64,000 nucleotides of DNA from Bradyrhizobium sp. AZCC 1719. GTDB taxonomy: Bacteria > Pseudomonadota > Alphaproteobacteria > Rhizobiales > Xanthobacteraceae. The notes under the pieces were generated by a model. It worked only from the letters and a program-made list of their open reading frames with translations, ran no database searches and was not told the origin of the DNA. The first letter of the stretch is position 1; every line of letters starts with the position of its first letter. Positions 35,931-44,001 of the stretch are shown here, one piece after another. Location of the stretch: contig NZ_JAZHRU010000001.1 in assembly GCF_036924525.1 (NCBI RefSeq), positions 6,725,001 to 6,789,000 on the forward strand. Direction: 5' to 3'. Both the position numbers and the translations under genes were made by a program.

Positions 35931-37103
35931 TCACTTCTTCGTCTTGCCGGAATCCTTCACCGCCTCGAAGGTCGCGAACTCGACATTGTAGAGTTCGCCG
36001 TCGACCTTCTCGACCTTGCGGATGTAGATGTTCTGCACGATGTCGCGGGTTTCCGGATCGATCATGATCGGGCCGCGGGGGCTTTCCCACTTTGCGCCCT
36101 TCATCGCCGCGATCAGCGCATCGCCGTCAGTCTTGCCGCCGGTCTTCTTCAGCGCCTCGTAGATCAACCGGATACCGTCATAGCCGCCGACCGCCATGAA
36201 GCCCGGGCGCTGGCCGAACGCCTTCTTGTAGGCGGCGACGAATTCCTTATTTGCCGCAGACGGATGGGCCGCGGAGTAGAGATGCGCGGTGACCGTGCCG
36301 AGCGCGGCGTCGCCCATGCCGTTGAGCAGGTCGTCGTCCATCACGTCGCCGGGGCCGATCACCTTGATGCCCGCCTTGTCGAGGCCTCGCTCGGCATACT
36401 GCTTCATGAAGCTGCCGCCTTGGCCTGCCGGCACGAACACGAACACGGCGTCGGGCTTGGAATCCTTCATGCGCTGCAAGAACGGAGAAAAATCAGGATT
36501 TTGCAGCGGCACCTTCACCTCTTCGACGATCTCCCCTCCGCCGGCGGTGAAGTTCTGCTTGAAGAAGTTCAGCGCGTCGTTGCCGGGCGCGTAGTCGGAG
36601 GTCAGCGTTGCGACCTTCTTGATGCCGTTCTTCGCGGCCCAGTCACCGATGATGGTACACGACTGCGCCAGCGTGAAGGAGGTGCGGACGATGTAGGGCG
36701 AGCGCTCCGTGATGATCGAGGTGCCGGCCGCCATCACGATTTCGGGAACCTTGGCCTGCGTGGCCAGCGGCGCCGCCGCGAGTGCAGCGGGCGTCACGCC
36801 AAAACCTGCGATGAAATTGACCTTGTCGTTGACGATCAGTTCCTGCGCGAGGCGCTTGGTGTTGTCGGGAACCGCTGCGTCATCCTTCAGGATGACTTCG
36901 ATCTTCTTGCCGGCGACGGTATCGCCGTTCTGCTGCATGTAGAGCTTGACCGCGTTGTCGATCTGCTTGCCGGTCGATGCCTGGCCGCCGGTCATCGGCA
37001 GGATCAGGCCGATCCTGACGGTCTCCTGGGCGTAGGCCGGCGCAAGCGCCAGCATCGCGGCGACCGAGCCTGCGGCCAGCAATATTTGACTGCGAATAGA
37101 CAT
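35931..37103 (-). CDS. livK: Branched-chain amino-acid-type ABC substrate-binding protein
   Basis: A 390-residue periplasmic binding protein. Signal peptide L-L-A-A-G-S-V-A-A-M-L-A-L-A-P-A-Y-A is followed by V-R-I-G-L-I-L-P-M-T-G-G-Q-A-S-T-G, typical of the Leu/Ile/Val-binding family, and later D-A-V-F-V-F-V-P-A-G-Q-G-G. ATG 37103 gives better spacing to the GGGGGAGAG site than ATG 37109. It is the first gene of the operon livK-livH-livM-livG-livF. Substrates of these systems in rhizobia range from amino acids to amides and aromatics, so the ligand is unknown. Confidence 0.92.
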   Translation of the reverse strand: MSIRSQILLAAGSVAAMLALAPAYAQETVRIGLILPMTGGQASTGKQIDNAVKLYMQQNGDTVAGKKIEVILKDDAAVPDNTKRLAQELIVNDKVNFIAGFGVTPAALAAAPLATQAKVPEIVMAAGTSIITERSPYIVRTSFTLAQSCTIIGDWAAKNGIKKVATLTSDYAPGNDALNFFKQNFTAGGGEIVEEVKVPLQNPDFSPFLQRMKDSKPDAVFVFVPAGQGGSFMKQYAERGLDKAGIKVIGPGDVMDDDLLNGMGDAALGTVTAHLYSAAHPSAANKEFVAAYKKAFGQRPGFMAVGGYDGIRLIYEALKKTGGKTDGDALIAAMKGAKWESPRGPIMIDPETRDIVQNIYIRKVEKVDGELYNVEFATFEAVKDSGKTKK

Positions 37104-37443
37104 GAGCATCTCTCCCCCTGATCGGCCTTGTGTCTCGAACCGAGTCCCCGGCCCTTGATCTCACCATAACCCAGAATTTTCCGCCGGGTAGCGCGGCAAC
37201 ATGGCGTCCTTGGCCGCCTTGTTGTCAATCGGACCATCGGCGTGTCGCAGCGAAGAGCCGCATAGCCGTGAAGACGCGATGGTATTATTACACGATCCGG
37301 CATCGCTGCCCTCCCGCGATTGCCACGATTTGTACGATTGTGCAAATGAAATGGTCCTGTCAACAAAGAACCTATCGCCGGTTCCCAACGGCAGCGCCCT
37401 AAATCCATCATCCTTAAACGGTTAAGGTTGTAGTCTTCTGCCG
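37104..37443. other. Intergenic region upstream of the liv operon
   Basis: A 340-base gap between the divergent binding-protein and lipoprotein genes. It should hold both promoters; no operator, RNA or repeat was recognised. Confidence 0.4.
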
Positions 37444-37722
37444 ATGCCGACCAGCGCGCGCCACATTGTCACGATCGTCACCGTTGCCTTCGCGGGCTGC
37501 GGCTTGAGCGGCTGTGGGACCATCAACGAGAAAGTCTCAGCCGGCGTCAGCGATGCCATTCCGGCCTGGGCCGGCGGCCTGCCTGCCGACGCGCCGCCGC
37601 GCCCGGGAACCGCGAAGTATGACGAGTACATGCGGGAGCGCGAGCGAAAGCGCCTGATGCCGGCTTCCGAGCGCGACAAGGAGACCAACCCGGCTCCTGC
37701 GTCCAAGGATGCGGCGCGCTAA
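37444..37722 (+). CDS. Small lipoprotein
   Basis: A 92-residue protein whose N-terminus ends in the lipobox G-L-S-G-C (Cys24), so it should be lipidated after export. The remainder is polar, with a Pro-rich patch ([12 protein letters not shown]) and a highly charged middle (Y-M-R-E-R-E-R-K-R). Function unknown. Its stop codon overlaps that of purU by four bases; the two genes are convergent. Confidence 0.7.
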   Translation: MPTSARHIVTIVTVAFAGCGLSGCGTINEKVSAGVSDAIPAWAGGLPADAPPRPGTAKYDEYMRERERKRLMPASERDKETNPAPASKDAAR

Positions 37723-38582
37723 TCCATGAACACCACGGTCTTGCGGCCGTTGAGGATAACGCGGTCCTCGAGATGATGGCGCATGGCACGCGCCAGCACA
37801 CGGCGTTCGATGTCGCGGCCCTTGCGTGAGAGATCTTCCGGCGTATCGCGATGGCTGATGCGCTCGACGTCCTGGTCGATGATAGGGCCTTCGTCGAGGT
37901 CGCTGGTGACGTAGTGCGCGGTGGCGCCGATCAGCTTGACGCCGCGCTCATGGGCCTGGTGATAGGGCCGCGCGCCCTTGAAGCCCGGCAGGAAGGAATG
38001 GTGGATGTTGATGCAGCACCCGGACAGTTTTGCCGACATTTCGTCCGACAGGATCTGCATGTAGCGCGCCAGCACGACGAGATCGGTCTTTGTATCCTGA
38101 ACCAGTTTCCAGACCGCCTCTTCCTGCTCGCGCTTGGTTTCCTTCGTCACCGGCAAATAGTGGAACGGGATCTCGCCGAAATCGAGGGAGCTGTAGGTCT
38201 CGCGCGGATGGTTGGAAACGATCGCGGTCGGGATCATCTCGAGTTCGCCGGTGCGCCAGCGATAGAGGATGTCGACCAGGCAATGATCCGATTTAGAGAC
38301 CAGCAGCATCACCCGGCGGCGATTGGCGCGGTCGCGCATCTGCCAGTCCATGTTGAAGCGCTCGGCGATCGCGGCAAAGCCGGTCTGCAGCGCCTGCAAT
38401 TCGACGGCGAGATCGGCGGCGGTGAACACGACCCGCATGAAGAATTTCATGGGCTCGACGTCGTCGAACTGCTGGGCGTCCAGGATGTTCTGACCGTTAT
38501 GGGCCAGAAAAGTCGACACCGCGGAAACGATTCCGGGGCGATCCGGGCAGGACAGGGTCAGGACGAATTGATGATCGGGCAT
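37719..38582 (-). CDS. purU: Formyltetrahydrofolate deformylase
   Basis: A 287-residue enzyme that hydrolyses 10-formyltetrahydrofolate to formate and tetrahydrofolate. An N-terminal ACT-like domain ([13 protein letters not shown]) precedes the formyltransferase-like hydrolase domain with [16 protein letters not shown] and the catalytic [10 protein letters not shown] chose ATG 38582 (M-P-D-H-Q-F). It balances folate one-carbon pools and may supply formate. Confidence 0.95.
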   Translation of the reverse strand: MPDHQFVLTLSCPDRPGIVSAVSTFLAHNGQNILDAQQFDDVEPMKFFMRVVFTAADLAVELQALQTGFAAIAERFNMDWQMRDRANRRRVMLLVSKSDHCLVDILYRWRTGELEMIPTAIVSNHPRETYSSLDFGEIPFHYLPVTKETKREQEEAVWKLVQDTKTDLVVLARYMQILSDEMSAKLSGCCINIHHSFLPGFKGARPYHQAHERGVKLIGATAHYVTSDLDEGPIIDQDVERISHRDTPEDLSRKGRDIERRVLARAMRHHLEDRVILNGRKTVVFMD

Positions 38583-38725
38583 GGCGCTGACTTGACTACA
38601 ATTCAGGCAGAAGGGTGAAAACCTCGGATTTGCGCCCTGCTCTATCACCGCAGACGCGCTTGCGCCAATCCGGAAACCGGGGTCAGGATGAACAAAGCGC
38701 GGAGCAAAAGCGTTGGAGCGAGATC

Positions 38726-39571
38726 ATGGCTGACAGATTGAACGGTTACCGCATCCTGATCCTGGAAACGCGCGAGGAAGCGCAGTTCTCCCGCCTGCTC
38801 ACCGAGCAGGGCGCCGACGTGCTGCAATGCCCGATGTTCACCATCCACGATGCGCCGGACCCGGCGCCGGTCGAAGCCTGGATCAGGCGGGCAATCGAAA
38901 AGCCTTTCGACGATTTGGTGCTGATGACCGGTGAAGGCCTGCGCCGGCTGATGAAGGTGGTCCGGCACATCGGCGTCGAGCAGGAGTTCATTGCCTCGCT
39001 CGGCAAGGCGCGCAAATTCGCCCGTGGTCCCAAGCCGGGCAAGGCGCTGCGCGAAATCGGGCTGGAACCGCAGATGACGACGGAAAAGCCAACCTCCGAA
39101 GGCGTCGCCGAGATGCTGTCGCGCCTCGACCTCAGCGGCCATCGCCTCGGCCTGCAGCTCTACCCGGACAAGGACCACAGCGTCCTGATCGGCGCGATCA
39201 AGGCGCAAGGCGCCGAGGTCGATACCGTGCTGCCTTACGTCTACGACGCGCAGGCCGCTGACGTTAACATCATCAATGCGATCGACGAGATGGCGGCCGG
39301 CCGCATCGACGCGATCGCGCTCACCAATCTCGGCCAGATCCGTCGCCTGATCGAGGTCGCGCGAGCGCGCGGTTGCGAGGACCGGTTACGCGAAGGGCTC
39401 GATCGCACCCCGATCGCATCCGTCGGACCGGCGGTCTCGGATGAACTCAAGTCCCACGGCCTGCGCACCGATATCTATCCGGCCGAGGACGCGTTCTTCA
39501 TGCGGCCGCTAATCTCGGCGATGGCGGTGGCGCTGGGGAAGAATCCGCCGCGAGCGGTTGCGAGAAGCTGA
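38726..39571 (+). CDS. hemD: Uroporphyrinogen-III synthase-like protein
   Basis: A 281-residue protein resembling HemD: G-Y-R-I-L-I-L-E-T-R-E-E-A-Q-F-S-R-L at the start, D-D-L-V-L-M-T-G-E-G-L-R in the first half, L-Q-L-Y-P-D-K-D and V-L-P-Y-V-Y-D in the hinge, then A-L-T-N-L-G-Q-I-R-R-L and A-S-V-G-P-A-V-S-D-E-L-K. HemD proteins are poorly conserved, and this one lies away from hemC, so it could serve a cobalamin/sirohaem branch or another role. ATG 38726 was chosen because an upstream extension to 38615 overlaps purU. Confidence 0.75.
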   Translation: MADRLNGYRILILETREEAQFSRLLTEQGADVLQCPMFTIHDAPDPAPVEAWIRRAIEKPFDDLVLMTGEGLRRLMKVVRHIGVEQEFIASLGKARKFARGPKPGKALREIGLEPQMTTEKPTSEGVAEMLSRLDLSGHRLGLQLYPDKDHSVLIGAIKAQGAEVDTVLPYVYDAQAADVNIINAIDEMAAGRIDAIALTNLGQIRRLIEVARARGCEDRLREGLDRTPIASVGPAVSDELKSHGLRTDIYPAEDAFFMRPLISAMAVALGKNPPRAVARS

Positions 39572-39596
39572 CGGTCCATAATCCGCAGGAGCGAAC

Positions 39597-39965
39597 TTAC
39601 CTTGCTTTCAAAAGCGGGCTTATCTCGCCAGCGTCTGTGATGCCGAGCATTCGTCCCAATTCCAGCGCACGCGGCAGGACCCAAAACGGCGTGTCGGGAT
39701 CGAACGGCGCCGGCTCGCGCGTCAAATTATAGAGCGTCTTGGCGCAAATCTCTTCGAAGTTATATTGAGCCAGAGCTAACTGATCGTTGCGCTTCGCCGC
39801 CGCTAGCGTCTTCCGCCTAATCTCAGAAAACAGGGCGTGGGCTTCCTTGCGGCGGGACCTATCATTCGCCAACGTGATCAGTTTTCGAAGTGTTTCCTTG
39901 TCCTCGCAGCGCCCCTCAAAGAACGTAAGCGGTGCTAGGATTGCCTTGATTACGTCCCCAGTCAT
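39597..39965 (-). CDS. Hypothetical protein
   Basis: A 122-residue soluble, helical protein (M-T-G-D-V-I-K-A-I-L-A-P-L-T-F-F at the start; a basic stretch R-S-R-R-K-E-A-H in the middle; F-D-P-D-T-P-F-W-V-L-P-R-A-L-E-L-G-R near the end). No family recognised. Base composition is somewhat less GC-rich than the neighbours, a weak hint of separate origin. Confidence 0.55.
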   Translation of the reverse strand: MTGDVIKAILAPLTFFEGRCEDKETLRKLITLANDRSRRKEAHALFSEIRRKTLAAAKRNDQLALAQYNFEEICAKTLYNLTREPAPFDPDTPFWVLPRALELGRMLGITDAGEISPLLKAR

Positions 39966-40114
39966 GCGGAGACCTTAGCGCACTCGGCAGATCTCTCAAA
40001 TGGATCACTTGCGAACATCATGATGCGGATGATCCGCGTCTGCTTTGCCCCGAAAGCGAACATTGCCGATCGCGGGCACAGTCTTATCTCGCCGCCAGTT
40101 TGATCAATCTCCGC

Positions 40115-41092
40115 CTAATCTACCTTCGCGCCGGCGAACTTGACGACCTTGCTCCACTTCTCGGTTTCGTCCGCCACCAGCTTGCCGAAATCGGCGGGCG
40201 AGCCCGGCAGCAGGATGGCGCCGATCTCGGCAAAGCGGGCCTTTGCCTTGGGATCAGCGAGGATTTCATTGACCGCCTTGTTGAGCCTGTCGACGATTTC
40301 TGGCGGCGTGCCCTTTGGCGCTGCGAGGCCATACCAGGCGCTCGCCTCGTAGCCCGGCAGGTAATCCGCGACCAACGGCAGATCCGGCAGCACGTCCGAA
40401 CGTGTCGTGCTGGTGACTGCAAGCCCGCGCAGCTTGCCGGATTTGACGTGCTCGGCGCAGGTCGGAAGGTTGTCGAACATGACGTGCATCTGGCCGGAGA
40501 GCATGTCGGTGAGCGCCGGCGCGCCGCCGCGGTACGGCACATGCTGCATGTTGATCCCAGTCAGCATCTTGAACAGTTCGCCCGACATGTGGATCGTCGA
40601 CCCGTTGCCTGACGATGCCATGTTGAGCTTGCCCGGGTTGGCCTTGGCATAGGCGATCAGTTCGGGGATCGACTTGATTGGTAGTGACGGATGCACCACC
40701 ACGACGTTGGGAAAGCGAATGATGCCGGCGATCGGCTCCATCTCCTTCATGAAATCGAAGGGCAGCTTGTCGTAGAGCGTGGCGTTGATGGCGTTGGCCG
40801 GCGCCACCAGAAGCAGCGTGTAGCCGTCTGGCGTGGCGCGCAGCACCTGCTCGGTGGCGATATTGGTGCCGCCGCCCGGCCGGTTCTCGATCACGAAGGA
40901 TTGCCCGAGCTTTTCCGACAGCCATTGCCCCATCAGGCGCGACGTGAGGTCCGCCGAGCCGCCCGGCGTATAGCCAATCACGACGCGTACCGGGCGCGAT
41001 GGATAGGCCTGCGCGCTCGCGATGCTTGACGTAACGGGGAGCGCGGCCGCACCGGCGACGAGCTGCAAGAACTGGCGACGCTGAAATTTCAT
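40115..41092 (-). CDS. Bug-family (TctC-like) periplasmic substrate-binding protein
   Basis: A 325-residue Bug/TctC extracytoplasmic receptor. It has a twin-arginine-like signal (R-R-Q-F-L-Q-L-V-A-G-A-A-A-L-P). Family motifs follow: Y-P-S-R-P-V-R-V-V-I-G-Y-T-P-G-G, N-R-P-G-G-G-T-N-I, P-D-G-Y-T-L-L and V-P-Y-R-G-G-A-P-A-L. No tctA/tctB genes lie nearby, so it is an orphan receptor, common in this family. ATG 41092 sits seven bases from GGAGG; ATG 41095 is an alternative. Ligand unknown, usually a carboxylic acid. Confidence 0.9.
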   Translation of the reverse strand: MKFQRRQFLQLVAGAAALPVTSSIASAQAYPSRPVRVVIGYTPGGSADLTSRLMGQWLSEKLGQSFVIENRPGGGTNIATEQVLRATPDGYTLLLVAPANAINATLYDKLPFDFMKEMEPIAGIIRFPNVVVVHPSLPIKSIPELIAYAKANPGKLNMASSGNGSTIHMSGELFKMLTGINMQHVPYRGGAPALTDMLSGQMHVMFDNLPTCAEHVKSGKLRGLAVTSTTRSDVLPDLPLVADYLPGYEASAWYGLAAPKGTPPEIVDRLNKAVNEILADPKAKARFAEIGAILLPGSPADFGKLVADETEKWSKVVKFAGAKVD

Positions 41093-41148
41093 CATGCTTC
41101 CTCCGACAACACGCGACGGCTCTTTCCGGCCGCTCGGCGCGTGCATCC

Positions 41149-41182
41149 TAGAGCATGATCGGGAAAATTGGATACCGATTTT
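41149..41182. repeat. Dispersed repeat AGAGCATGATC..GGAAAA
   Basis: The sequence tagagcatgatcgggaaaattggataccgattttc contains the imperfect palindrome gaaaattgg..ccgattttc. It resembles a short element I recognise from many bradyrhizobial intergenic regions. It is 57 bases upstream of the Bug-type gene start. Confidence 0.5.
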
Positions 41183-41296
41183 CGTCAGGGAGAGGCGAAA
41201 TGCTTTCGCGTTAGCGCGACTGACAGGGCTTTCGTTCGGCGAGCGAGACGCTCACCGCTGCTCAAACACAGTAAGACTATCCTTGCAGCGGCCGCG

Positions 41297-41704
41297 CTAT
41301 GGAGGCGGTGGATAGCGGTCGAAGGTGGGCAGTTCGTGCGCGCGCTCCATCCAGCGAAGGCGCTCTGCGACCTGGATATGCACCATGGCCGGCACGGCGT
41401 CGGGATCATCGTAGGTCGCGCTCTGGATATCGACGATCCCGGGCAGCACATTGGCATTGGTGTAGAAGAGACCGGTGCCACAGTTCGCGCAAAACTGTCG
41501 CCGGCCATACTCTGATGATTCGTAGACCTTGGGCGTTCCCTTCGTCACCTTGAGCGCGTCCTCCGCGTACATCGTCCACCCAACCATCGGCGCGCCGGCG
41601 TGACGGCGGCAATCCGCGCAATGGCACAGCGCATGAACGATAGGTTTCCCCGCGATCTCATAACGTACGGCGCCACAGTGACAGCCGCCGGTGATGTTGC
41701 TCAT
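41297..41704 (-). CDS. GFA-family zinc-binding protein
   Basis: A 135-residue protein of the GFA (glutathione-dependent formaldehyde-activating enzyme-like) family. Zinc-binding cysteines occur in G-G-C-H-C-G-A-V-R-Y-E, A-L-C-H-C-A-D-C-R-R and F-C-A-N-C-G-T-G-L-F-Y. Most members of this size are uncharacterised and do not act on formaldehyde, so no reaction is claimed. ATG 41704 (M-S-N-I-T-G-G) is preferred over an upstream extension. Confidence 0.87.
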   Translation of the reverse strand: MSNITGGCHCGAVRYEIAGKPIVHALCHCADCRRHAGAPMVGWTMYAEDALKVTKGTPKVYESSEYGRRQFCANCGTGLFYTNANVLPGIVDIQSATYDDPDAVPAMVHIQVAERLRWMERAHELPTFDRYPPPP

Positions 41705-41737
41705 GCTGTTCTCCCGATAGATGCGGCTTTCGATCGA

Positions 41738-41820
41738 AGCCCGGATGAAGCGCAGCGCAATCCGGGACAATCATCGGCCGACGAAGCAGCCGCGGATTGC
41801 GCGGAGCCTGTCATCGGGCG
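41738..41820. repeat. Inverted repeat AGCCCGGATGAAGCGCAGCGCAATCCGGG
   Basis: Left arm gcccggatgaagcgcagcgcaatccg faces the looser right arm cggattgcgcggagcctgtcatcgggc. This is a third palindrome family of the type widespread in bradyrhizobial genomes. It lies between the GFA gene and hpnO. Confidence 0.7.
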
Positions 41821-41842
41821 CGCATTCGCGCGACCCGTTGGC

Positions 41843-43234
41843 TTACGCCGACTTCCTGACCGCGTTGTCGACCAGCGTCTTGCCGAGCGACCAGATCGCG
41901 CCGGGCACCTTGTGGCTCGCGGCAATGACGTCGTCGAACGATTTTTCGATCCAGGTGCAATCTTCTTCCGTGATCACCAGCGGCGGCAGCAGCTTGATGG
42001 TGTGGCTGCCGTGGCCGGAGACCTGCGTCAGGATCTTGTGATCCTTGAATAGCGGTACAGTAATGAGCTGGCAGAACAGGCCTTTATTTGCGGTTTCCAG
42101 CAGATTCCAGGAAGCCTTCAGCTTCAGCGATTTCGGCGGACCGAACTCGATGCCGATCATCAATCCCTTGCCGCGCACTTCCTTCAGCAGTTCATAGCCC
42201 GGCACCATGCGGGTCAGCGCAAGGCGAAGCTCGGCGCCGCGCTTGGCGGCCTGCTCGACAAGTTTCTCCTGCTTGATCACATCGAGAGTGGCGATGCCGG
42301 CGGCCATCGCCATATCGTTCTTCGAAAAAGTCGAGCCGTGCACGACCGCGCGATCCATCTGGTTGAAGATCTTGTCGAAGATGGACTTGCGGGTCAGCAG
42401 CGCGCCGACTGGCACGTGACCGCCCGACAGCGCCTTTGCCAAGAGCACCATGTCGGGCTCGACATTCCAGTGCTCGACCGCGAGGAATTTTCCGGTGCGG
42501 CCGATACCGGTCTGGATTTCGTCGGCAATGAAGATCGTGCCGTATTTTTTGCACAGCGCGGCAGCGCCCGGCAAAAATTCATCCGAGGGCATGTTGACGC
42601 CCTTGCCCTGGATCGGCTCGACAATGAAGGCTGCGACCTGGCGCGAGGACAAAGCCTGCTCGAGCGCGGCGAGATCGTTGAAAGGTATCTGCGTGCATCC
42701 CGGCAGCAGCGGCTCGAAGCCGCTTCTGAAGTTCGCATCGTCCATCAGCGACAGCGCGCCGTAGGACAGGCCGTGGAAGGAATGCGAGCAGGAGACGATG
42801 CCGGGACGGCCGGTCGCACCGCGCGCGAACTTGATTGCGGCCTCGACGGTCTCGGCGCCGGAATTGGAAAAGAACACCTTGTCCAGATATGGAACATGTT
42901 CGAGCAGGCGTTCCGCCAGCACGCCCGCGAGCGTCGAGACGTCGAGTTGCACCAGATTGGGAAAATCGCTGTCGAGCACGCTTTTCAGCGCCTGACGCAA
43001 TGCCGGATGATTGCGGCCAATCGCAAAAACGCCAAATCCGCTGAGTAGATCGAGATAGCGGGCCCCATCACGATCGAACAGGTACTGACCTTGACCCTTC
43101 TGAAAGCCCACATCGTAGCCGATGGTCTTCAGCACCCGGACGAGCTGCTCGTTCAGATGGCGCGCATGCATGGAACTGCGCTGCGCCTGCCGCTCTACAA
43201 ACAGCCCGGAAACGTCTAGATATGAATCTGGCAT
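41843..43234 (-). CDS. hpnO: HpnO, hopanoid-associated class III aminotransferase
   Basis: A 463-residue PLP-dependent class III aminotransferase. The N-terminal extension D-S-Y-L-D-V-S-G-L-F-V precedes the fold. PLP-binding landmarks are S-N-S-G-A-E-T-V-E-A-A-I-K, F-I-A-D-E-I-Q-T-G-I-G-R-T-G and the lysine of L-L-A-K-A-L-S-G-G. HpnO converts an oxidised bacteriohopane side chain to 35-aminobacteriohopanetriol. The match in length and N-terminus, and its position beside hpnN, support the name over ordinary ornithine/acetylornithine aminotransferases. Confidence 0.82.
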   Translation of the reverse strand: MPDSYLDVSGLFVERQAQRSSMHARHLNEQLVRVLKTIGYDVGFQKGQGQYLFDRDGARYLDLLSGFGVFAIGRNHPALRQALKSVLDSDFPNLVQLDVSTLAGVLAERLLEHVPYLDKVFFSNSGAETVEAAIKFARGATGRPGIVSCSHSFHGLSYGALSLMDDANFRSGFEPLLPGCTQIPFNDLAALEQALSSRQVAAFIVEPIQGKGVNMPSDEFLPGAAALCKKYGTIFIADEIQTGIGRTGKFLAVEHWNVEPDMVLLAKALSGGHVPVGALLTRKSIFDKIFNQMDRAVVHGSTFSKNDMAMAAGIATLDVIKQEKLVEQAAKRGAELRLALTRMVPGYELLKEVRGKGLMIGIEFGPPKSLKLKASWNLLETANKGLFCQLITVPLFKDHKILTQVSGHGSHTIKLLPPLVITEEDCTWIEKSFDDVIAASHKVPGAIWSLGKTLVDNAVRKSA

Positions 43235-43335
43235 TGGCTACATACGTCGGTTGATGGATGTTTCGTCAACTGAAAACACTCAATGCGGCGTTTTGACCCC
43301 CGCTTGGATCATCTACTTAAACACAGGTTCGAACC

Positions 43336-44001
43336 ATGTTGCACTGCCCAAGAACTATCGCGCGCACAATAGTTTATTCGGGAATCATTTTAGCCACAGG
43401 TCTTAATGCGGCGCTGGCCGCCGATCCCACCGGTGACTGGAAAGTGGCCGATGGTGTCGCCAACATTCGCGTCGCCCAATGCAACGGCAACATGTGGGGC
43501 GTCGTTGCCTGGGAAAAGACGCCGGGCGGCAAGGACAAGAACAATCCGGATGCCTCAAAGCAGAGCCGGCCGACTTTGGGCATGCCGATCCTGATCGACA
43601 TGAAGAAGAAGCCCGGCGTCGATGCGTGGGAGGGTGAGGTCTATAACGCCAAGGACGGACAGAACTACAGCTCGACCATCAAGCCGGCCGGGACCGACCA
43701 GCTCGAGATTCAAGGCTGCGTTCTCGGCTTCCTCTGCGGCGGCGAGACCTGGACCCGTGTCGGTCCGCCGATCCCCCCAAGCCCCACCAACAGCATGGCC
43801 AAGGGCGCACCGAAGGGCGCATCCGGCGCACCGCCCAAAGCCGCGGCGCCAGCCGCCCCGCCCGCGCCGCCGAAAACCACGGGTGCGGTAAATCCTGCGC
43901 CCGCGCCGAAGGCCGCGCCCGGTCAGAAGCAGGCCGCCGCGCAGTCCGGCGACATTGGCGACATCTGCCTATTGCCCGACATCGCGCGGTTTACCCATTA
44001 G
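43336..44001 (+). CDS. DUF2147-domain secreted protein with Pro/Ala-rich tail
   Basis: A 221-residue exported protein. Signal peptide (I-I-L-A-T-G-L-N-A-A-L-A) is followed by a DUF2147 domain: G-D-W-K-V-A-D-G-V-A-N-I, W-G-V-V-A-W-E-K-T-P-G-G, G-M-P-I-L and W-E-G-E-V-Y-N-A-K-D-G-Q-N-Y. The last third is a low-complexity Ala/Pro/Lys segment of about 75 residues. DUF2147 proteins are often encoded next to hopanoid genes; their role is unknown. Its 3' end overlaps the 3' end of hpnN by 33 bases in convergent orientation. Confidence 0.85.
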   Translation: MLHCPRTIARTIVYSGIILATGLNAALAADPTGDWKVADGVANIRVAQCNGNMWGVVAWEKTPGGKDKNNPDASKQSRPTLGMPILIDMKKKPGVDAWEGEVYNAKDGQNYSSTIKPAGTDQLEIQGCVLGFLCGGETWTRVGPPIPPSPTNSMAKGAPKGASGAPPKAAAPAAPPAPPKTTGAVNPAPAPKAAPGQKQAAAQSGDIGDICLLPDIARFTH

